This document shows, piece by piece, positions 56,133 through 63,143 of a stretch of DNA of 64,000 bases (the stretch's first letter is position 1; each line of letters starts with the position of its first letter). The position numbers and the translations under genes are program-made. Source of the stretch: Mucilaginibacter conchicola (lineage in GTDB: Bacteria; Bacteroidota; Bacteroidia; Sphingobacteriales; Sphingobacteriaceae); NCBI RefSeq assembly GCF_003432115.1, contig NZ_QWDC01000004.1, positions 124,765 to 188,764 of the forward strand, given 5' to 3'. Under the pieces are notes generated by a model. The model was given only the letters and a program-made list of their open reading frames with translations, was not told where the DNA came from and did not search any database.

Positions 56133-58153
56133 ATAGTTATTTCGGCCGCAGGTACGTTATTGCAGGAATTTTTATGGTGTTTGTGCTGGTTTTACTGGCC
56201 AGGCTTTTCTATATCCAGGTGGTTGATGACCGCTATTTCCTGTATGCCCAAAACAACGTAGTACGCCGCCTTATCCAATATCCCGCCCGTGGCCCTATAC
56301 TTGACCGTAACGGTAAAGTGATGGTAGAGAACGAACGCGTGTACGATATTACCGTTGTACCCAAGCAGGTAAAACCTTTTGATACCATTGAGTTTTGCAA
56401 GCTGTTAGATATTGATAAAGACGGCTTTGATAAAAGGATGATCAAAGCGCGTAAATATTCGCCTTACCGTTCATCGGTGTTTGAAAAGCAGATCTCGGCC
56501 CAGCAATATGCCTCTTTCCAGGAACGTTTATCGGAGTTTCCGGGTTTTGATGCAGTACAAAGGCCGGTACGTACCTATCCCGATTCAAGTGCCGCACAAT
56601 TCCTGGGTTATATTGGCGAGGCTACTGATGCCATCATCAAACGCTCAAACGGTTATTACAACCCCGGCGATTATGTGGGTATTACCGGTGTAGAGAAATC
56701 TTATGAAGATGTTTTGCGTGGCCAGCGTGGTGTGCGTAACATGCTTTACGATTCGCACAACGTGCCTAAAGGTGTTTACGCAGGTGGCGCTTATGATACT
56801 GCCGCCGTTGCCGGCGACCGCCTGGTATCATCATTGGATACCAAAATTCAAAAGCTTGGCGAAAAGCTGATGCATAACAAGATAGGCAGTATTGTAGCCA
56901 TCGAGCCATCAACCGGCGAGATACTTTGCTTTGTAAGTACCCCCACTTATGACCCCAACCTGTTGGTAGGTAAAGACCGCGGGCATAACGCCGGTATTTT
57001 ATATAAAGATCCTTTTAAGCCGTTCTTCGTTCGCCCTATACAGGCTTATTATCCGCCGGGTTCATCGTTTAAACCACTGAGCGCACTGGTGGCCATGCAG
57101 GAAGGCGTAATTACCCCGCAAACGGTTTACCACTGCCCGGGATATTATACCACAGGTAACCGCCGCGTTAGATGTTTTCAGGGTGAGGTGCATGGCGATG
57201 TTAACCTGGCAAGCGCTGTTGCACACTCCTGCAACGGTTATTTTGATATGGTTTTTGAGCGACTGGTTAACCGCATGGGCGGTGGACGCAAAACGGATAC
57301 AGCCTTTAATTACTGGCGAAATAACGTAGCAAAGTTTGGGTTGGGCGGTAAACTCCATATCGATCTGCCTGCCGAAAACAGAGGCAATTTGCCAAAGGCT
57401 TCTCTTTACGATAAGATGTATGGCAAAAAAGGATGGCGTTCAAGCACGGTGATATCTTTGGCAATCGGCCAGGGTGAGTTGCTGGCAACTCCTTTACAAT
57501 TGGCTAATATCGAAGCTACTATTGCTAACCGCGGATATTATTACAAACCTCACCTCATCAAATCCATCGGTGATAAGCAGGTTATCCGAAAAGAATATAC
57601 CGAGCGAAATTACGTTGGTGTTGATTCGCAATATTTTAACCCGGTAATAAACGGGATGCAAAACGTGGTTGACTACGGTACGGCCCACGGATCAAAAATA
57701 CCGGGCATTATTATGTGTGGCAAAACCGGTACGGTTGAGGTAAAGAATAAAAAGGACAACTCCGTATTTGTTGCCTTCGCTCCGCGTGATAATCCAAAAA
57801 TAGCCATTGCCGTGGTGGTAGAAAACTCCGGTCAGGGTGCTACCTGGGCAGCGCCAATAGCCAGCTTTATTGTTGAGCAGTATTTAAAGGGAAGTATCAG
57901 CAAACGGCCCTCTAATATTTACCCTGAGTATTACATGAATGCTAACCTGATGCCTGAGGTACCAGGCTCTGCCGAGGAAAAGGCACGCAAACGCGCCGAT
58001 AGCTTACGACGGGTAAAACTGGATTCCATAAAAAAAGCAGCAGCCGATACCGCTAAGAAAGAAATAGAGCTAAAAGCTGCTAAGAACAAGCAGCAAAAGA
58101 AAATTGCCGAACGCGTAATAGCCATGTTACCAAAAAGGAGAGACGATGAATAA
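56129..58153 (+). CDS. mrdA: Penicillin-binding protein 2 (elongasome transpeptidase)
   Basis: Class B PBP that cross-links lateral wall peptidoglycan. 674 aa: transmembrane anchor (YVIAGIFMVFVLVLLARLFY), pedestal domain with GPILDRNGKVMVENERVYDI and FLGYIGEA, and the transpeptidase domain with SxxK at S312 (PPGSSFKPLSAL), SxN at S367-C368-N369 (AHSCNGYF) and KTG at 532-534 (CGKTGTVEV). The C-terminal 60 residues are a charged coil (ARKRADSLRRVKLDSIKKAA) not needed for catalysis. Overlaps mreD by 4 and rodA by 8 bp. Confidence 0.97.
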   Translation: MNSYFGRRYVIAGIFMVFVLVLLARLFYIQVVDDRYFLYAQNNVVRRLIQYPARGPILDRNGKVMVENERVYDITVVPKQVKPFDTIEFCKLLDIDKDGFDKRMIKARKYSPYRSSVFEKQISAQQYASFQERLSEFPGFDAVQRPVRTYPDSSAAQFLGYIGEATDAIIKRSNGYYNPGDYVGITGVEKSYEDVLRGQRGVRNMLYDSHNVPKGVYAGGAYDTAAVAGDRLVSSLDTKIQKLGEKLMHNKIGSIVAIEPSTGEILCFVSTPTYDPNLLVGKDRGHNAGILYKDPFKPFFVRPIQAYYPPGSSFKPLSALVAMQEGVITPQTVYHCPGYYTTGNRRVRCFQGEVHGDVNLASAVAHSCNGYFDMVFERLVNRMGGGRKTDTAFNYWRNNVAKFGLGGKLHIDLPAENRGNLPKASLYDKMYGKKGWRSSTVISLAIGQGELLATPLQLANIEATIANRGYYYKPHLIKSIGDKQVIRKEYTERNYVGVDSQYFNPVINGMQNVVDYGTAHGSKIPGIIMCGKTGTVEVKNKKDNSVFVAFAPRDNPKIAIAVVVENSGQGATWAAPIASFIVEQYLKGSISKRPSNIYPEYYMNANLMPEVPGSAEEKARKRADSLRRVKLDSIKKAAADTAKKEIELKAAKNKQQKKIAERVIAMLPKRRDDE

Positions 58154-59417
58154 CAACCAGCGCAGCTTCTTTTTTAATGTGGATTGGCTAACGGTGTTGA
58201 TATACCTGGCCCTGTGTACCATCGGCTGGTTCAATATACATGCGGCGGTTTATGACGAGACCAATACCAACATCCTTGATCTGAGTACTGAGTACGGTAA
58301 ACAGTTTATTTATATTGCATCGGCGTTAGTTATCGGTATAGTGATATTGCTGTTAGAGAGTAGGTTTTTAACTGCCCTGGCACCGGCGTTTTACGTCGTC
58401 ACGGTGCTGCTGCTGTTGCTGGTACTGGTCATCGGCCGAAACGTGGGTGGTAACCAGGCCTGGATAGACCTGGGTGGTGGTTTCAGGCTGCAACCCTCGG
58501 AGTTTGCCAAGTTTTCTACCTGTTTGCTGCTGGCGCGATACCTCAGCTCAACCAACGTAAAAATTACCGAATTTAAATCATTCCTGATAGCGGGCGGTAT
58601 TATTCTACTGCCCATGCTGCTCATTAAAATGCAGCCCGATGATGGTTCTACACTGGTATTCTGCTCGCTGATATTTGTGCTTTACCGCGAAGGCCTTTCA
58701 GTGTACTTCCTCATTTTTATAGGACTGGTAGCCACGCTTTTTGTACTCTCGCTACTGTACAGTGTATGGTTCGTTATAGCCGGACTGGTAGCTTTGGCCG
58801 TACTATTACTGTTGCTGTTCAGGCGTAACAGGCAATTTTCGGTAGCTATGCTTATTGGTTTGGTGGCCTGTATCGGTTTCGTTTTCGTGGTAAAGCCGCT
58901 TTACTATAACGGACTGAAGAAACACCAACGTGCCCGTATCGATGAGGTGCTGGGTTTAAATAATGATAAGCGCGGGGTAGGTTACAACCAAAACCAATCA
59001 AAGATAGCCATAGGCTCGGGCCGTGTGTGGGGCAAGGGTTACCTGCAGGGTACCCAAACTAAATACTCCTTTGTACCCGCCCAAAGCACCGACTTTATAT
59101 TCTGCACCGTAGGCGAGGAGTGGGGTTTTGCAGGCTCGGTAACTGTACTGGGGCTATACCTTTTCCTGCTTTTACGCATCATCGTCATAGCCGAACGGCA
59201 GCGATCGCCGTTCTCCCGCATTTATGGGTATGGGGTAGCGTCCATCATCTTCTGCCACGTTACCATCAATATTGCCATGGCCATAGGCTACATGCCGGTT
59301 ATCGGTATCCCGTTGCCATTTATCAGCTACGGCGGTTCATCGTTGTGGAGCTTTACTACGCTGTTATTTATCCTGCTTAAACTGGATAGCAACAGGATGG
59401 GTATTAACTATGCTTGA
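58146..59417 (+). CDS. rodA: RodA, SEDS peptidoglycan glycosyltransferase
   Basis: SEDS-family polymerase that works with PBP2 on lipid II. 423 aa with about ten transmembrane helices. Family motifs: GGNQAWIDLGGGFRLQPSEFAKF (the conserved W-x-x-L-x-x-Q-P-S-E-x-x-K region), LIKMQPDDGSTLVF, AIGSGRVWGKGYLQGTQTKYSFVPAQSTDFIF (with the catalytic-site S/T-D-F-I-F segment) and GIPLPFISYGGSSL. Last gene of the mre operon. Confidence 0.97.
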   Translation: MNNNQRSFFFNVDWLTVLIYLALCTIGWFNIHAAVYDETNTNILDLSTEYGKQFIYIASALVIGIVILLLESRFLTALAPAFYVVTVLLLLLVLVIGRNVGGNQAWIDLGGGFRLQPSEFAKFSTCLLLARYLSSTNVKITEFKSFLIAGGIILLPMLLIKMQPDDGSTLVFCSLIFVLYREGLSVYFLIFIGLVATLFVLSLLYSVWFVIAGLVALAVLLLLLFRRNRQFSVAMLIGLVACIGFVFVVKPLYYNGLKKHQRARIDEVLGLNNDKRGVGYNQNQSKIAIGSGRVWGKGYLQGTQTKYSFVPAQSTDFIFCTVGEEWGFAGSVTVLGLYLFLLLRIIVIAERQRSPFSRIYGYGVASIIFCHVTINIAMAIGYMPVIGIPLPFISYGGSSLWSFTTLLFILLKLDSNRMGINYA

Positions 59418-59437
59418 TAAGATTTTTGATCTTGTAT

Positions 59438-59779
59438 CTAAGAGCTTAGAAAGAACTCCCGCCAGGATAATAGAATTTCCCTGAAGTCAACCATCGGGAT
59501 CTTAATCGGATTTAATCTATGTTCATCTGATAATATCAAATAATCAGGCGTTATTTCTGCATAAATCCCTATTAAAGAATGATCGTAATATATGTCTTCT
59601 ACACTATCATATTGACCGTTTAAGCAGCGGTCAACGTCAGTGAGCAAATCGTCTATATCCCCTTTAGTTTCCCAAGAACCAACGTAGGTACTCAGCACTG
59701 ATCGCCCGTCCGTACGTTCTTCGCCTCTTACGTTTTTGTAGAAGTGTATATTGTACTTTTCTAATATCTCATTATTCAT
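59438..59779 (-). CDS. Hypothetical protein (113 aa)
   Basis: A 113-aa soluble acidic protein with no recognised family: MNNEILEKYNIHFYKNVRGEER, YVGSWETKGDIDDLLTDVDRCL, IGIYAEITPDYLILSDEHRLN, VDFREILLSWREFFLS. The alternating beta and helix pattern is like small immunity-type or SUKH-like proteins, but no toxin gene is adjacent, so that is a weak suggestion. 24 bp from the next minus-strand gene. Confidence 0.6.
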   Translation of the reverse strand: MNNEILEKYNIHFYKNVRGEERTDGRSVLSTYVGSWETKGDIDDLLTDVDRCLNGQYDSVEDIYYDHSLIGIYAEITPDYLILSDEHRLNPIKIPMVDFREILLSWREFFLSS

Positions 59780-59803
59780 GGTTGAAAAGTATTACTAAAT
59801 AAC

Positions 59804-61054
59804 TTACGCGTAACGTCTTCTCAGCAACGCATAAAACTTATCTGATGTAGTTTTTTTATCGTCCCAGTTGTTTTTGGTAACGTAGTTGGTTTTCAGGAAA
59901 CGGTCTGCTTCTTCAAAATTGCCAAAACGGTTCACTATCTCTATGGCTTCGCTGTAGGCAAGGCTGTAGCCATTGAACAGGTCTTTCACAAACAATAACT
60001 TATCGTTCATGCTGATGGCAGATTTTAGATCAGTTATCGGCGCTTCCTGTTTCTGCTGACTTGGGATAGCGGTATTATCGCCTTGTTGCTGAGCGCGTAA
60101 ACGCTCGTTTAAAGTAAGCGGGCGTTGCGGCTCGTCTGATTTTGCAGGCTCAACTGCAGGCGCTTCAGGTTGCTGAGGTGGCGCTGGTTCTTCGGCAACG
60201 GTTTTTGGCGTATTATCAATCACCGGCTCAGGGTTGGTAGGCACAATGTTGGCTTGCTCGGTCTCGTCTGCTTTTTGGTTATCATCAAGCAAAGTTTCAA
60301 GCGTAACAGGCACGCCGGTAGCAATGGTGTTTTGAATAACCGGTGCAGGCTCTTCCGTAAAAGTATCGGCCTCGTTCACCTCAAGGTTATGTTTGATGCT
60401 ATCGGTATCCTCTCGCTGGAAAGAATACGTATCCGCATCGCGGCCCGCATCAAGGTTAATGCTGGGTACAGGTTTGTCCTCTACCTCTTCAGGTTTGGTA
60501 GCCTCGGGCTCTACAGGCTGTGGCGCAATAAATGGCGCCCTGTCTACAACCGGTTTTACGGGTTGTACCATTGGCTCAAAATATTTTGGCTCGCCTGCAG
60601 GGCGTTTTATCTCCGGTTGTTCAGGTCGTGGTGTTTCTACCTTTGGTGCCTGCGGCCTAAAGAAATCCGGCTTTGGTAAATTAAATCTTGTAGTTTGCTC
60701 GGGCTGAGGCGGCGTAACCGGCTCGGGTCTTGGTGGCTCGGGCGCAACTGGCTCCGGTTTTGGCGGAAGCGGTATGGCTGGCAACGGTGCTATCAACTCG
60801 GGCTGAACGGCAGGTTGCGGCTCAGGCTTTTTTTCCTCAACAACAGCAGGCGGCAAAGCCTTTTGTTCCTGCGAGCGTTGCAGGTTTAGTTTCTTTAATA
60901 TCTCGGCATGATCCTTCAAAAAATGCGTATTGGCAACAAAAAGCTCAAGCTCAAGATCGTTCAGATCATCTTGCGTTTCCTGCAGATACTCGTATTGGTC
61001 TAACAGTTCTTTTATTATTGCGCCGGTCTTTCTAAATACTTCCTGCTGCTTCAT
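59804..61054 (-). CDS. Proline-rich hypothetical protein with conserved C-terminal domain
   Basis: A 416-aa cytosolic-looking protein in three parts: an N-terminal helical/coiled segment (about 1-65, ELLDQYEYLQETQDDLNDLE), a long Pro/Glu/Gln-rich disordered region (about 66-330, EPQPAVQPELIAPLPAIPLP) and a compact conserved-looking C-terminal domain (about 340-416, SAISMNDKLLFVKDLFNGYS, EAIEIVNRFGNFEEADRFL, YALLRRRY). Such proteins recur in Sphingobacteriaceae, with function unknown. No signal peptide. The architecture suggests a scaffold or tether; no proof. Confidence 0.8.
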   Translation of the reverse strand: MKQQEVFRKTGAIIKELLDQYEYLQETQDDLNDLELELFVANTHFLKDHAEILKKLNLQRSQEQKALPPAVVEEKKPEPQPAVQPELIAPLPAIPLPPKPEPVAPEPPRPEPVTPPQPEQTTRFNLPKPDFFRPQAPKVETPRPEQPEIKRPAGEPKYFEPMVQPVKPVVDRAPFIAPQPVEPEATKPEEVEDKPVPSINLDAGRDADTYSFQREDTDSIKHNLEVNEADTFTEEPAPVIQNTIATGVPVTLETLLDDNQKADETEQANIVPTNPEPVIDNTPKTVAEEPAPPQQPEAPAVEPAKSDEPQRPLTLNERLRAQQQGDNTAIPSQQKQEAPITDLKSAISMNDKLLFVKDLFNGYSLAYSEAIEIVNRFGNFEEADRFLKTNYVTKNNWDDKKTTSDKFYALLRRRYA

Positions 61055-61127
61055 AGTGGCTATAGATGTTAGGAAAAATGCTTACCAAAAATAGTACAAA
61101 ATTCTGATATTAGCCCTTCACTAAAAA

Positions 61128-61718
61128 TTGAAACACGTGTATAACGAGGATGTTTTCAGAAGAAAAAATGAGGTTGGGGGTAGCATCGAAGTTATCTGTG
61201 GTTCAATGTTTTCCGGCAAGACCGAAGAACTCATCCGCCGCGTAAAGCGCGCACGTATTGCTAAGGTAGAAGTTGAAATTTTTAGTCCGGCAGCCGATAT
61301 CAGGTACGATCAGCGTGCCGTGGTATCGCATAATGCCAATTCTATTCCCTCAAAATCTGTTAGTAAAGCAGCAGAAATATTGCAGCTTGCCGAGCATATC
61401 CAGGTAATTGGTGTTGATGAAGCCCAGTTTTTTGATGACGAGCTGCCGCAGGTTGCCCAAACGCTGGCCAACAAAGGCGTGCGCGTGATCATTGCCGGCC
61501 TGGACATGGATTTTAAAGGCCGCCCCTTTGGTACCATGCCGCAACTGATGGCCATTGCCGACTCGGTAACCAAACTGCACGCCGTTTGTATGAAATGCGG
61601 CGGACAAGCCATGTATTCTTACCGCCTGGTACCCAACGAAAGTCAGATCCTTCTCGGCGAAAAAGAAAGCTACGAAGCCAGGTGCAGGGAGTGTTATAAT
61701 TTGGACGGGGAGATATAA
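61128..61718 (+). CDS. tdk: Thymidine kinase
   Basis: Type II thymidine kinase for salvage of thymidine to dTMP, allosterically inhibited by dTTP. 196 aa: P-loop GSMFSGKTEELIRR (25-38), DIRYDQRAVVSH, catalytic E97 in VDEAQFFDD, GLDMDFKGRPFGTMPQL lasso-type nucleotide loop, and a zinc site from C153/C156 (VCMKCGG) and C185/C188 (CREC). No ATG precedes the P-loop in a sensible place; TTG 61128 or GTG 61137 must be the start. Confidence 0.96.
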   Translation: MKHVYNEDVFRRKNEVGGSIEVICGSMFSGKTEELIRRVKRARIAKVEVEIFSPAADIRYDQRAVVSHNANSIPSKSVSKAAEILQLAEHIQVIGVDEAQFFDDELPQVAQTLANKGVRVIIAGLDMDFKGRPFGTMPQLMAIADSVTKLHAVCMKCGGQAMYSYRLVPNESQILLGEKESYEARCRECYNLDGEI

Positions 61719-61762
61719 AGGAAGCCTTACAAGCCGCTCTTTAATACAAATCAATAAATGAT

Positions 61763-61867
61763 GTCATTGCGAGGCGCGGTAGCGCCGTGGCAATCTCATC
61801 GCGTTTATACTCTTGTGCTATGCTTGCGACGAGATTGCCACTCCGCCGGCTGGCGGATCGCAATGAC
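61763..61867. repeat. Palindromic element B5
   Basis: GTCATTGCGAGGCGCGGTAG-CGCCGTGGCAATCTC and GAGATTGCCACTCCGCCGGC-TGGCGGATCGCAATGAC, 105 bp. The gap 61719-62215 (497 bp) contains B5, R2 and B6 and no gene. Confidence 0.85.
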
Positions 61868-61918
61868 ATTTTTTGTCATCAGGTTAATCTCTTAGTCCCA
61901 AAATCAAGGTTCAAAATA

Positions 61919-62008
61919 GCGTTAGGGGTAGTAGCGGATACCGGCCTGTGCCTAATGCCTGTGCGCGTATGATCCGCCAGCTGGCGGACCGCCCGCAGGG
62001 AACGCCCG
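61919..62008. repeat. R element copy 2
   Basis: 90 bp sharing GCGTTAGGG, GGATACCGGCC, GCCTGTG-CGCGTATGA and GGGAACGCCCG with R1 at 19879. This copy also contains an internal GATCCGCCAGCTGGCGGACC palindrome absent from R1. Confidence 0.65.
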
Positions 62009-62031
62009 AAATAAGAAGCCTCTCTAACTTG

Positions 62032-62121
62032 CGTCATTGTGAGGTACGAAGCAATCTCTTTAGGACAGGCGGCTCTGTAAGTCGGGGATTGCCACATCGG
62101 CTACGCCTTCTCGCAATGACG
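62032..62121. repeat. Palindromic element B6
   Basis: CGTCATTGTGAGGTACGAAG-CAATCTCTT at one end and GATTGCCACATCGGCTACGCCTTCTCGCAATGACG (broken here: GATTGCCACATCGG, CTTCTCGCAATGACG) at the other; 90 bp, arms partly diverged, inverted with respect to one base change in the left end. Confidence 0.8.
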
Positions 62122-62215
62122 TGGTTTACAAACTTTCTGTACCACAAAATTTACAAACCTTCATAAACCAAAAACGGCCTCTGCGCGTTTTAAACTAAAT
62201 ATAAACCTCTTAGTT

Positions 62216-62506
62216 ATGAGTATCAGTGTAGTTGCTTCGTTAGAGTGCCGCAGGGATGCCGGCAATGTTTTAAGCGCCGAGCTGAGGAAGCTGGTGATTG
62301 CATCGCAAAAGGAAGATGGTTGTATAAATTGCCAGGTTTACCAGAGCCAGGACCAGCCTTCGCATTTTTTTATTGAAGAGGAGTGGGCCGATGATGCCAT
62401 GCTGAAAAAGCACAGGCAAACGCGGCACTATAAATACTTTACCCACATATTGCCCGCACTGCTTAACCATCCTGCGGATGTAAAAGTGCATAAGCGCCTA
62501 AATTAA
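62216..62506 (+). CDS. ABM (antibiotic biosynthesis monooxygenase/YgiN-like) protein
   Basis: A 96-aa ferredoxin-like single-domain protein of the ABM/YgiN superfamily: SISVVASLECRRDAGNVLSA, EDGCINCQVYQSQDQPSHFF, IEEEWADDAMLKKHRQTRHY and FTHILPALLNHPADVKV. These form dimeric alpha/beta barrels acting as quinol monooxygenases, haem degraders or small-molecule chaperones; no haem-degrader residues are evident, so a YgiN-like role is most likely. Separate unit, 78 bp before the response regulator. Confidence 0.9.
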   Translation: MSISVVASLECRRDAGNVLSAELRKLVIASQKEDGCINCQVYQSQDQPSHFFIEEEWADDAMLKKHRQTRHYKYFTHILPALLNHPADVKVHKRLN

Positions 62507-62584
62507 AAAGGCGCAGTAAACAAAATAATTTTGCCGCTGTTGTAATAATAGCCTCTTAAGGGCCTATAATACATTTAATGAACT

Positions 62585-62971
62585 ATGGCTAAGAAGATTT
62601 TGGTTATTGAAGATGATAGGGATATAAGGGAAAGCGTTACCTATATGCTGGAGAGTGATGGTTATGAAGTAACTGCTTCAGACAACTCCAGGATACTAAG
62701 ATCATTACCGGATATTGCCCCCGATTTGATACTGCTTGATAATTGGCTTACTGATTGGGCAAGCGATGCCAGCGGCCAGCAGATAAGCAAAGAACTAAAA
62801 TCGGACCCCAAAACAAGCCATATACCCATCATTATCCTCTCAGCCGTTAACAACGTAGCCGAAATAGCCGAAGCCGGCCTTGCCGATGCATACATCAAAA
62901 AACCATTTGATGTGGATGAGCTGTTGGCGCTGGTGAAAAAGTATATAAGCGAAGCCCCCCCCGCCCCCTGA
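62585..62971 (+). CDS. Single-domain response regulator
   Basis: A 128-aa receiver domain without an output domain (CheY/Spo0F-like). Acidic pair in VIEDDRDIRES (D10, D11), phospho-acceptor D52 in LILLDNWLTDW, switch S86 in IIILSAVNN and conserved K106 in AYIKKPFD. The loop after D52 has a short insertion (DWASDASGQQ). No histidine kinase is adjacent. The last residues SEAPPAP and the stop are encoded by the start of repeat C2. Confidence 0.93.
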   Translation: MAKKILVIEDDRDIRESVTYMLESDGYEVTASDNSRILRSLPDIAPDLILLDNWLTDWASDASGQQISKELKSDPKTSHIPIIILSAVNNVAEIAEAGLADAYIKKPFDVDELLALVKKYISEAPPAP

Positions 62972-63143
62972 AGGGGGAGCTTTTGAAAAGCATAAAGCCT
63001 GTTCATGTAGTTATGAACAGGCTTTTTTTAATATCGAACATTGAATCTTAAATTTTGAATGATGAAGGGATAATTTCGAAATTCAACATTCGATATTCAT
63101 GATTCATTATTGCTCCTACTCCCCCTTCAGGGGGCGGGGGGGC
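62954..63143. repeat. Nested palindromic element C2
   Basis: GCCCCCCCCGCCCCCTGAAG-GGGGAGC and mirrored CCCCCTTCAGGGGGCGGGGG-GGC; inner TCGAACATTGAATCTTAAAT and ATTTCGAAATTCAACATTCG words. 190 bp, overlapping the response-regulator stop and abutting the receptor stop. Confidence 0.88.
62994..63028 (+). terminator. Terminator inside C2
   Basis: 13-bp stem AAAGCCTGTTCAT/ATGAACAGGCTTT, loop GTAGTT, seven T in the 3' arm and tail. It serves the response-regulator gene. Confidence 0.9.

Noticed and set aside
60170..60889. Open frames of 100-169 codons opposite the proline-rich gene
   Set aside because: Antisense of Pro/Glu codons (CCN/GAA) gives stop-poor Trp/Arg/Gly/Phe-rich frames; no domain.
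7271..62121. CRISPR array or tandem attachment sites suggested by repeated GTCATT..CGA words
   Set aside because: Copies are single, kilobases apart and palindromic, with no regular spacers and no cas genes.
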